From NCBI GenBank assembly GCA_017520935.1, contig JAFXEF010000008.1, positions 25,915-89,914 of the forward strand: 64,000 nucleotides of DNA, in the 5' to 3' direction. The DNA is from Bacteroidaceae bacterium (GTDB taxonomy: Bacteria; Bacteroidota; Bacteroidia; Bacteroidales; Bacteroidaceae). Position 1 is the first letter of the stretch, and the number at the start of each line of letters is the position of its first letter. Positions 26,295 through 34,162 of this stretch are shown piece by piece. The position numbers and the translations under genes are program-made. Below the pieces are notes generated by a model. It was not told the DNA's origin. It did no database searches and saw nothing but the letters and a program-made list of their open reading frames with translations.

Positions 26295-27830
26295 TTAGTA
26301 TACATTCAAGTTAGAGAGCAAGGGGCAGGCGCGGCTGTCGAGGATGGTGATGCGCAACTGCTTGGCGCTGTATCCGTTGCCGTAGCTGCTGCTGGTGCTG
26401 CCGTTGAGGGGGATGATGCGCTTGTAGCCCACGGTAGTGGTTTGCATGTTGGGGCAGAGTTCGGTCCATGTGGAGCCGTCTTCGCTGTACTCAATCTTGA
26501 AGTCCTTGATGCGCTGTCCCAACTTGATGGGCTCCTGCATCACGAGGTAACGGATGGTCTGTGGAGTCTCCCATGTGAGCGTGATGGTAGCGTCGAGGTC
26601 GTCATCATTGGTACCCCAGTAGGTCTCCTTGTTGCCATCGGTGAGGTTGTCCTTCCCGTAGTTACCATTGGCGCCTCCGTCACGGGTGTCGTCCACGGTA
26701 ATGGTGGCTGTCTTGGCCAGGTCGGTAGCTGGAGCGTTGAGTCCCTCCACGGGTACTGCCAGGCGCTGGTGAAGCATCTGACCTAATTCCACCAATCTGT
26801 TCACCGTATGCTCGGGGAGCACGCCATACTGGTCGGGCGGACAGTTGAGGATGAGCGTGGCATTGCGGCCTACGGTCTCGAGGTACATCTGGAACAGGCG
26901 CTCGGCGCTATGTATCCATTCGCCTTGATGCCAGAACCAACCACCACTGGTAGCCTTGGCGTCGCTCTCGCCGGGGTTCCAGAACCATCCGTTGATGTCG
27001 CCTTCCTCGCGTACAACGGTCTCGGACAGGTAGTCCGTCATGGCCCAGTTGCTCTCACCGGCATAGCCCGACTCGTTGCCAATCCAGCGGGCCTCGCCAC
27101 CTACACCCCACATGATGCAGTTGGGGGCAATGCGGTGTACACGGGCACGCAGGTTGGGAACGTCGTAGTAGATCTCGGCATCGATATTGCGGCTGCCGCC
27201 CTCGCCACCGTAGTAGCCATCGCCACCGCGGGCGCCGTCGAACCACATCTCGAACTGGTCGCTGCCATACTCAGCCAACTCCTCACATTGTTTGAGGAAT
27301 ACTTCGGTCACATAGGTGTCCTTACCATAATGGGCCGAGTTGCGGTCCCATGGAGAGATGTAGAAGCCATATTTCATGTTGTGCTTGATGCTTGCCTGAG
27401 CAAACAGTTCAGGGATGTTGGTCGTGCGGCCATACTCATTACCCGAATTCTTGATGCTGTGCTCGGTAGTCGCTGTGGGCCACAGGCAGAAGCCGTCGTG
27501 GTGCTTCACCACGGCAATGCCGCCGCGCATGCCGGCAGCCTTCACTGAGGTCACCCACTGCTCGGGGTCGGGCTTGCCCAAGGGAGCGTAGGTCTTCTCG
27601 TCTTCATTACCAAAGCCCCATTCAAGGCCGGTAAAGGTATTCATTCCATAGTGGAAGAAGGCGTAAAACTCCGTCTCGTTCCACAAAATCTGTCGCTTGT
27701 GGGGCACAGGGTGACACGGTGCAGGCGCATTGTCCGGGTTGGGCAAGTCGTAGGTCTGTGCAAATCCCACCATCGGCATCATTAGGCCGAAAAGTAAAGT
27801 TCTGATTCTCATAAGCTGGTTCTTAGTCAT
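26295..27830 (-). CDS. Alpha-L-fucosidase, GH29, with C-terminal F5/8-type (CBM32-like) domain
   Basis: The 511 residues have a signal peptide ending GFAQ and a GH29 TIM barrel. Visible are FHYGMNTFTGLEWGFGNE, VVKHHDGFCLWPT, and the nucleophile motif MWFDGARGG with Asp198. The C-terminal part (about 375-511) is a discoidin-like domain (TDGNKETYWGTNDDD, IRYLVMQEPIKLGQ). It releases terminal fucose from glycans such as mucins or host oligosaccharides. It heads the cluster with the large secreted protein and small peptide. ATG 27812 is an alternative start. No clear -7 box was found upstream. Confidence 0.92.
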   Translation of the reverse strand: MTKNQLMRIRTLLFGLMMPMVGFAQTYDLPNPDNAPAPCHPVPHKRQILWNETEFYAFFHYGMNTFTGLEWGFGNEDEKTYAPLGKPDPEQWVTSVKAAGMRGGIAVVKHHDGFCLWPTATTEHSIKNSGNEYGRTTNIPELFAQASIKHNMKYGFYISPWDRNSAHYGKDTYVTEVFLKQCEELAEYGSDQFEMWFDGARGGDGYYGGEGGSRNIDAEIYYDVPNLRARVHRIAPNCIMWGVGGEARWIGNESGYAGESNWAMTDYLSETVVREEGDINGWFWNPGESDAKATSGGWFWHQGEWIHSAERLFQMYLETVGRNATLILNCPPDQYGVLPEHTVNRLVELGQMLHQRLAVPVEGLNAPATDLAKTATITVDDTRDGGANGNYGKDNLTDGNKETYWGTNDDDLDATITLTWETPQTIRYLVMQEPIKLGQRIKDFKIEYSEDGSTWTELCPNMQTTTVGYKRIIPLNGSTSSSYGNGYSAKQLRITILDSRACPLLSNLNVY

Positions 27831-28282
27831 TAAAGTTATTTCTGTGTGTTACTATTGTTTTTGGTTTCAACTTGTTCTATAATGGCTTTCACGCTTTACG
27901 GGCGTTTTCGGCTGTAAAAATAGGAACCAATTCTGAAAAGATTCTGAAAAAAGAAAGAATTTCAGCAAATCTTTCATTTTTTTATACTATTTCCCTTGCG
28001 TGTAGCCGAAATTTGGCCCTTGTTTCGTAAAGTCTATCGTTGAATACAAAGATTCGGAAGTTCCTCGTTTTACCACCTCTTATTAGTCAATAGTTGTAAA
28101 CAAACAATATTGACGCTTTGCATCTATATTCTTTGGGAATAAGGTGTGGTTAAGGGTACGGCAGCGAACATCATTTCGCATGAGGAAAAAATGTAAACTA
28201 AAGCAAAAGAGGGTGTGCTGCATTCTTTTTTTTACACATCCTTTCCTTGTTGTTCCATTAGGGGAATGACAATTATGTATGC
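27831..28282. other. Intergenic region between fucosidase and hisH
   Basis: It is AT-rich, without a convincing open frame, promoter box or terminator on either strand. It separates the fucosidase cluster from the his genes that precede it on the same strand. Confidence 0.5.
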
Positions 28283-28929
28283 TTACAACTCCAGAAAGTT
28301 TTTAAGGATTTGCGCTCCTACGCCTCCGCTCTTTTCCGGGTGGAATTGTGTGCCGAAGAAGTTGTCGCGGCCAAGAGCCCCGCTGAATGCATTTATATAG
28401 TGGGAGGTGGCGATGGTGTCGTCGCACAATTCGGGATAGTAGGAGTGGATGTAGTAGATGTAGGCTCCTTCGTCAATCTGATTGAAAAGCGGTGTGCGTA
28501 GGGTAGTAATCTGGTTCCAGCCCATGTGGGGAACTTTCAAAGTTGAAAGTTGAAAGTTGAAAGTTGGCTATCCAGTGTTGACTGTTGGCTGTTGTCTGTC
28601 GTTTGTAGACTGACAAACTTCTTCACTTTCGTACGGAAGATACCCATACACGTTGCGTTACCCTCTTCGCTGCTTTGGCACATCAGTTGGGTGCCCACGC
28701 AGATGCCCAGTACGGGTTGCGTTAGGGTAGGGATGAGGGTGTCGAGACCACGCTCGGCGAGCTTAGCCATGGCGGTGGATGCTTCGCCCACACCTGGCAA
28801 TATCACCTTGTCGGCAGTGGTGAGCAGGCACTTGTCATCGGTATACACCCAGTCGGTGCAACCTACGCGGGCCAAGGCGTTGGTCACTGAACGTATGTTT
28901 CCTGTGTCGTAGTTTACTATGGCTATCAT
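28283..28929 (-). pseudogene. hisH: Imidazole glycerol phosphate synthase, glutaminase subunit, split by frameshift at a heptanucleotide repeat
   Basis: The N-terminal frame (28929-28537, 130 aa) has MIAIVNYDTGNIRSV and nucleophile Cys in LGICVGTQL. It then continues through an extra stretch (SLQTTDNSQQSTLDSQLSTF...) to a TGA. The C-terminal frame (28567-28283) has KVPHMGWNQ and the catalytic His-x-Glu in FFGTQFHPEKS. The catalytic triad is therefore divided between frames. The two frames overlap only across four copies of a 7-bp repeat (28539-28566). One extra unit, or two fewer, would join them. It may be a phase-variable gene in its off state, a decayed gene, or an assembly error. Its start overlaps the hisB stop (ATGA-type). 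Confidence 0.85.
28539..28566. repeat. Heptanucleotide tandem repeat in hisH
   Basis: There are four exact copies of AAAGTTG (plus strand). The next bases to the left, AACTTTC, make a palindrome with the first copy. The 7-bp unit is not a multiple of three, so any change of copy number by one or two shifts the reading frame of hisH. Confidence 0.95.
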
Positions 28930-30050
28930 AATACTCCTTTACTGCTGGGCAGGTTATAGTTGAATGGTTGTCGGTACAGGGCTGCACGCAAGCTTCGGGC
29001 AAAGGCCTTGAATACTCCTTCGATGAGGTGATGGTTGTTGTCGCCGCGAGCGCTGATGTGGAGGTTGCACTGCATGGCTGCGCAGAGCGAATAGAAGAAG
29101 TGGCGGAACATCTCGGTGGGTGTGTCGCCCACATACTCGCGGGTGAAGGTGACATCCCAATCAAAGTCGATACGGCCGCCAAGGTCAAGGAGTACGAGCG
29201 CCTTGCACTCGTCCATGGGGAGGGCAAAGCCGTAGCGCTCGATGCCACGTTTGTCGCCCAATGCCTCTCGTAGAGTGTTGCCGAGGGCGATGGCTACATC
29301 CTCCATCGTGTGGTGTTCGTCTACCTCGAGGTCGCCCTTGCATTGTATCTGTAGTGAGATACTGCCATGGTGGGCTATCTGGTCGAGCATGTGGTCAAAG
29401 AACTTCAGTCCCGTATCGATGCTTGTGGGCAGATGTCCGTCGAGGTCTACGGCCACGGCAATCTTCGTCTCGCGGGTATTGCGCTCTGTTGAGGCTATGC
29501 GGCGTGTGCGGCGCAGATATTCGGCAATCTCGCTCCATGAGGTGGTGCACAGGGCGCATGTCTCAGTGAGGCCTTGCTCGTCAAGTGCATCGGCAACGCT
29601 CTCGGGCGACTGCAACAGGATAGCGCGAGCACCGAGGTTCTTGGCCAGCATCACATCGGTGAGGCGGTCGCCAATCACGTAACTCTCTGCCAAGTTGTAT
29701 TCGCCTGTGAGGTATTTGCCAAACATGCCTATGCCTGGTTTGCGCGTGGAAGCATTCTCCTCGGGCATGGTGGGGTCGATGAGGATATCGTCGAACCGCA
29801 CGCCTTCCGAAGCGAGCACCTTGAGCATCATCTCTTGTGGGGGCAGGAAATCCTCCATGGGGAAACTGGCTGTGCCGAGGCCGTCCTGATTGCTGCACAT
29901 CACCAGTTGGTAGCCGAGGGAACTCAGTACCTTCATACCACTGATGGCACCAGGTACAAAGTCTGTCTTGGCTATGCTGTCTATCTGATAATCCACGGGC
30001 GGCTCCACGAGAATAGTGCCGTCGCGGTCAATGACGAGTAGTCGGTTCAT
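28926..30050 (-). CDS. hisB: Bifunctional histidinol-phosphatase / imidazoleglycerol-phosphate dehydratase
   Basis: This is a 374-residue fusion. The HAD-type phosphatase (about 1-165) has DRDGT (Asp8, Asp10), SNQDGLGTA and GDRLTDVMLAKN. The IGPD dehydratase (about 185-374) has the metal-binding DHMLDQIAHHG, DEHHTMEDVAIALG and DNNHHLIEGVFKAFA. It performs steps 6 and 8 of histidine synthesis. Its own promoter lies 23 bp upstream. The stop overlaps the hisH start by 4 bp, so translation of the two is likely coupled. Confidence 0.96.
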   Translation of the reverse strand: MNRLLVIDRDGTILVEPPVDYQIDSIAKTDFVPGAISGMKVLSSLGYQLVMCSNQDGLGTASFPMEDFLPPQEMMLKVLASEGVRFDDILIDPTMPEENASTRKPGIGMFGKYLTGEYNLAESYVIGDRLTDVMLAKNLGARAILLQSPESVADALDEQGLTETCALCTTSWSEIAEYLRRTRRIASTERNTRETKIAVAVDLDGHLPTSIDTGLKFFDHMLDQIAHHGSISLQIQCKGDLEVDEHHTMEDVAIALGNTLREALGDKRGIERYGFALPMDECKALVLLDLGGRIDFDWDVTFTREYVGDTPTEMFRHFFYSLCAAMQCNLHISARGDNNHHLIEGVFKAFARSLRAALYRQPFNYNLPSSKGVL

Positions 30051-30072
30051 ACAATCTTTTTACTTTAAGTTA

Positions 30073-30080
30073 CAAAGGTA
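30073..30080 (-). promoter_or_regulatory. -7 box of hisB promoter
   Basis: TACCTTTG on the minus strand ends 23 bp before the hisB ATG. It is divergent from the chrA promoter at 30140. Confidence 0.65.
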
Positions 30081-30139
30081 CAATATGTAGATAGGACAAC
30101 AAAATAAATCGTTTATTTTTTTATTTTCTGGGCTTGTTG

Positions 30140-30147
30140 TACCTTTG
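30140..30147 (+). promoter_or_regulatory. -7 box of chrA promoter
   Basis: TACCTTTG on the plus strand, 26 bp before the first chrA ATG. Confidence 0.65.
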
Positions 30148-30173
30148 CACTCGCAAAAATAATAGGTACATTC

Positions 30174-30743
30174 ATGATAAGCCTTTGGCAGATATTTCTT
30201 GTGTTCGGAAAGATTGGTGCCTTCACGATAGGTGGTGGCATCCCCATGATAGCGGCGATAAAGAGCGAGCTCGTGCAACGCGGGTGGTTGGGCGATGAAG
30301 ACTTTGTAGACATTATCACCTTGGCACAGACGGCGCCCGGACTCTTTGCCGTCAACATCTCTATCCTTACCGGTCACCGTCTACGCGGCACCAAGGGCAG
30401 TGTGATGGCCACCATTGCCAGCTGCTTGCCCCCCTTCCTCATCATCCTGCTGGTGGCGATGTTCTTCACCAGTTTCAAGGACAATCCTTATGTCATCAAG
30501 GCCTTCAAGGGTATTCGTCCCGTCGTGGTGGCACTTATCGGTGTACCCATGATCGACATGCTCAAGGCTACCAAGATGCGCTGGTGGTCGTGGATGGTTT
30601 GGATAGCGTCGATGGTGCTCGTGTGCCTCCTCAGCGTGTCGCCTATATATATATTGATATGTGTCATCGTCGTTGCCGCTTTCATCAGTTGGTACAATGG
30701 ACGACAGACAACAGACAATGGACAACGGACAACTCATAATTAA
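30174..30743 (+). CDS. chrA: ChrA-type transporter, N-terminal half protein
   Basis: The 189-residue membrane protein has the CHR signature FGKIGAFTIGGGIPMI and AQTAPGLFAVNISILTGHRLRG. Short ChrA proteins act in pairs as chromate/anion transporters, and the second half is 25 bp downstream. The last 14 residues (NGRQTTDNGQRTTHN) come from a GACAATGGACAAC-type repeat and look like an accidental C-terminal extension. The pair is inserted between hisDC and hisB, facing the opposite way. Confidence 0.88.
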   Translation: MISLWQIFLVFGKIGAFTIGGGIPMIAAIKSELVQRGWLGDEDFVDIITLAQTAPGLFAVNISILTGHRLRGTKGSVMATIASCLPPFLIILLVAMFFTSFKDNPYVIKAFKGIRPVVVALIGVPMIDMLKATKMRWWSWMVWIASMVLVCLLSVSPIYILICVIVVAAFISWYNGRQTTDNGQRTTHN

Positions 30744-30760
30744 TAATTCATAATTAAGGA
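30697..30760. repeat. GACAATGGACAAC-type and AATTCATAATT-type short repeats
   Basis: Degenerate 8- to 9-bp units (GACAGACAACAGACAATGG) form the 3' end of the first chrA gene. AATTCATAATTAA-type units fill the gap before the second. Related units occur in hisH, hisDC, the rlmI-like gene and the 47040-48746 gene. Confidence 0.6.
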
Positions 30761-30768
30761 TTAATATT

Positions 30769-31317
30769 ATGATATACGTAGAGTTGTTCCTGACCTTTTT
30801 CCTCATCGGCATGTTCACCATCGGTGGTGGCTATGCCATGCTTTCGCTCATCCAGAACCAGGTGGTCACGGTGCACGGCTGGATTGACGACACCACCTTT
30901 ACCGACATCGTTGCCATCTCGCAGATGACCCCAGGGCCTATCGGCATCAACTCGGCCACCTATATCGGCTACGAAGTGCTGGCCAAGGCCGGAGCGTCAG
31001 AGTTCATGAGCATCCTTGGCTCGTTCACCGCTACCTTTGCTGTGGTGCTTCCCTCGTTCATCATCGTGCTGCTGCTTGCCAAGGTCTACAATCGCTGGAA
31101 AGATCACCCCATCTTCCGTGGTGTGATGAGTGGTCTCCGTCCCGCCGTGCTAGGTCTCATCGGTACCGCTGCCCTCAGTCTTGCTACCCCCGAGAACTTC
31201 ATCGACTGGAAGAGCTTTGTCATCTGCATCGTCGCCTTCATCGCCCTGTACCTCAAGAAACTCGGTCCCTTCTCCGTAATAGGCTTAGGAGCTTTGGTGG
31301 GGCTGGTGATATATTAG
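30769..31317 (+). CDS. chrA: ChrA-type transporter, second half protein
   Basis: The 182-residue membrane protein has FLIGMFTIGGGYAMLSLIQNQ, ISQMTPGPIGINSATYIGY and hydrophobic helices to the C-terminus. It partners the preceding half-size ChrA in the inner membrane. Chromate export is the usual annotation, though many paired short ChrA proteins have untested substrates. Confidence 0.88.
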   Translation: MIYVELFLTFFLIGMFTIGGGYAMLSLIQNQVVTVHGWIDDTTFTDIVAISQMTPGPIGINSATYIGYEVLAKAGASEFMSILGSFTATFAVVLPSFIIVLLLAKVYNRWKDHPIFRGVMSGLRPAVLGLIGTAALSLATPENFIDWKSFVICIVAFIALYLKKLGPFSVIGLGALVGLVIY

Positions 31318-31349
31318 TAGATAACGTTCTCATAGTTTTCTAAGGCTAT

Positions 31350-31391
31350 AAATCCACAGAAAGCCTATTCTTCGGAAACCTTCTGTGGATT
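31350..31391 (+). terminator. Candidate terminator after chrA pair
   Basis: The 11-bp stem AATCCACAGAA/TTCTGTGGATT has a 20-nt loop, 33 bp beyond the stop. Only a short T-run follows, so termination is not certain. Confidence 0.5.
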
Positions 31392-31465
31392 TTGGGCTAT
31401 TCTCTCGGGGCTCAGACCCTGATACACAAATACGGTGGATATACTCTATCCGCCGTGACGGAGGC

Positions 31466-32359
31466 TTATTTTGTTTGTATTATGTATCTCTTCCTTAGAT
31501 ATCTTAACCACTCTTGCTGTTTGTCTGAAATAAAAATTCTACTTATCGTATCAAACAAAGACTCGTATGTTAAATCAATAAAAGTCGTTTCGCCGCAATC
31601 ACTCAGCAATGACTTGTATTCGGGTATAGCATGTTCATGAAAATGTTTATTCCCTTGTGGATAAAGATGTATGTGGTGAAAATGCTGAATATCACCTTTG
31701 CACAACATAGAATACCCCAAAATGTGATTACGCCAAATTTGACGTAAATGGTTGGCTTTTATAAATGAAGTGATGTCTAATGAAGGAATATACCAGTGCG
31801 ATTTTTTTGTCATCTGATGGTACAATCCATCTGTATCTTCAATATCTTGCTTCTCCTTAACTCCAATAGGATAACCATTCTCAGTGTATTTTACTTCTAT
31901 TCCAATACCTCCAATAGAACCATCAGAAGATGCATACTCGATGAAAGCATCAAAAGACGTTCCGTCATTTAAGTATTCACTTTTATTACCAACTCCGGCA
32001 TATTCTATAAGTATACGATTTATCTTTGATATACCTCCGTTTATTATTTTGTTAAACAGCATAGTAGCTGCATTCAAATCCTCTTCCATCGGAGTAAAGA
32101 TGTTGTAAGGAATATGCTCGCTTCTCAACAAGTTGGAAAATAATACAGAAGACCTAAATGCTTTAACCTTACTTTTAATCAGTTCTCTGTAAATGTCACA
32201 AAATATAAGTCCCTGTTTAGCCGCATCGGGAGAAAGAATGACTTGAGGATTCTTCTCGTCATAGAAATCATTCAATACATTTTCTTTGAATGCGAATTAA
32301 TGAGCACGTGCCTTTGCTTTAAACTCATCATCATATCGATAAGTTTTCTCTTTAATCAT
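31466..32359 (-). pseudogene. PD-(D/E)XK nuclease-like protein (PGN_0703-like) with early stop codon
   Basis: An ATG at 32359 opens MIKEKTYRYDDEFKAKARAH, then TAA at 32299-32297. The same frame continues FAFKENVLN...and on for about 270 more residues to 31466. Restoring Gln (CAA) at codon 21 would give one 297-residue protein. The nuclease core is visible: SFDAFIEYASSDGS (Asp) and GIGIEVKYTE (Glu-x-Lys). The family resembles restriction-like endonucleases. No ATG is available soon after the stop, so it is likely inactive unless it uses a TTG at 32275. Low GC compared with neighbours suggests transfer. Confidence 0.7.
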
Positions 32360-32613
32360 TATTCTCTTGTATTATTAGTTTAAGTTCTTTAATAGACAAT
32401 GTTGAATCTTTCTTCTATGTAGCATTGCATGGTAGTTAGGGTATACGGGAAATAAGTCATTATCAATATTTATCTCATATCGTCCTTCCCTATTGGAAAT
32501 GGGGGGGATATGGTGTATATGGATGAACCCTTTGCTAATTCTCCATAAGTTCTTTCAAAATCAAAGCTGCATACAAAACATTATCGTAACATTGACTCAC
32601 TCACACAGATATT

Positions 32614-33615
32614 TTATCTCCGCTTCAGTTCCTTTTCCAGTTCCAAGAGTTCCTGCATGTCCTCTTCATCGGCCCGAGTGGCTTCGAGTTGTTTGCGACG
32701 GGCGTGGAAGTCATCGTAAATGTGCTCAGCAAGTTCCTCGGCTCGCTTGTTGCTGATGGAGCCATTACCAACAAGCAATGGTTGCTCGTTTGAGACAAGT
32801 ATCTTGTCAACATTCTCACGCCAGAAATCCATTGTAAGATTCTGACGGCTCTTGGCACGAAACTCAGCTGTTTCGAGGAAGATGACAACGAGTCGGTTGA
32901 GCGAATCAAGCTCGTCGTATGTCAAGTAATTCTTGGCGATGATAACGTCTTGCTTGCGCACGATGCTACCCTTCCAGGCTGTCAGCCCCATATTAGGGAG
33001 CTCGGCATTGGCACGATTGCAGATAATCTCTGCGGCGGTCATACTTGTTACCGCGAAGAGCAGCTTGTTTTGTGTGTTGGCATAGAACATCTGCGTGGCT
33101 TTGTCCGTAGCATCTAGTCAACACTTAGTTTGAACAGGTCGCGCACCTTCTGATAGAAGCGTTTTTCCGAAGCACGGATATCGCGAATCTGCGACAGCAG
33201 TTCGTCGAAATAGTCGGGACGGCCATCCGGGTTTTTCAGTCGCTCCACATCCATGACAAAACCTTTCTGGAGAAATTCAGCAAGGTGACGGTTTGCCCAT
33301 TGACGGAACTGGACTCCACGCACCGAACGAACGCGGAAACCTACGGCCATAATCATCTCCAAAGAATAAAAAATGACTTTGTATTTTTTGCCATCTGAGG
33401 CAGTTGTAAAATATTCCATTACAACTGAATTTTTCTTCTAATTCCTTGTCTTTTAATATATTTGCTATATGATACCCTACGTTTTGCTTCGAGGTGGCAA
33501 AAAGTTCTGCCATCTGCAACTGGTTAAGCCAAACGGAGCCGTCACGCGCATAAAGGGCGACGCTACTGCGTCCGTCCTCGGAGGTGTAGAGTATGATTGA
33601 TTCGCCTGTCTTCAT
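32614..33615 (-). pseudogene. RhuM-family (virulence RhuM-like) gene broken by two single-base indels
   Basis: Three frames in order give one RhuM-like protein. The N-terminal part (33615 on) has MKTGESIILYTSEDG and VWLNQLQMAELFATSKQNV. The middle part (33419-33114) has MEYFTTASDGKKYKV and FRVRSVRGVQFRQWANRHL. The C-terminal part (33090-32614) has MFYANTQNKLLFAVTSMTAAEI. The first break is one extra base in a T5 tract (33430-33434). The second is one missing base near 33113, turning an expected Asp-Tyr-Asp into Asp-stop. RhuM genes often travel with restriction or other defence islands. Together with the neighbouring nuclease this looks like a decaying accessory region. Confidence 0.8.
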
Positions 33616-33645
33616 AAGTGTTTCCCTTATTGTGCGGGCATACAT

Positions 33646-34162
33646 TTCAATTAATGAGGTCTACCCTATGGTTTACCGCAAATGTACGAATTAATTCCGA
33701 ATTATCTCCTACAACGTGAAATAAAATGTGTTTGCGTTTGGCGGAAAGCTTCATTTCATGTCGAAAGAAGAAGCCTGTCTCTGTTCAATCTCAATACTGC
33801 GATACTCCAGTCTCTATGTAGTGTGACTAAGTACTTCTTATATTCAGCAGTACCATTTTTTCTGAACGCATCATCTATTTTCCTGTTTCCACGAAGCAAA
33901 TTCTTAAATCATAAGCTTTGATTTTATATTCAGTGCCTTTGATTTATTATTTATAAGCTTTGAATTATAAATCAGTGCTTATGATTTAGTTTTTCGGCGA
34001 ATACTTTGCAACTTTATGAACGCTGCAAAAGAAGAAATCTGACCTACCATCATCATTAACGGGAGTCAGATATAAGGATTTTTCTTAACAAACTTATTGT
34101 AAGATTCTAGCAGACTGCCCCTCTGTTATAGAGGGGCATGGCAGACGCACCAGAAATATTTC
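33646..34162. other. AT-rich intergenic region with tandem-like repeats
   Basis: There is no gene with clear support. Two related 40-45-bp units (ATAAGCTTTGA...CAGTGC...ATGATTTA) lie at 33908-33993. The minus frame 33909-33764 translates to an ordinary-looking 48-residue fragment ending at TGA and may be a gene relic. The stretch separates the decayed RhuM gene from hisDC. Confidence 0.5.

Noticed and set aside
26808..27548. Long open frame opposite the fucosidase gene
   Set aside because: It is antisense to a clear GH29 enzyme; composition fits a shadow of GC-rich codons.
31392..31640. Plus-strand frame of 82 codons after chrA
   Set aside because: It lies opposite the nuclease gene and has no features of its own.
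33764..33909. Protein fragment on the minus strand (48 codons)
   Set aside because: It looks protein-like but has no start codon, promoter or recognised family; noted only as a possible relic.
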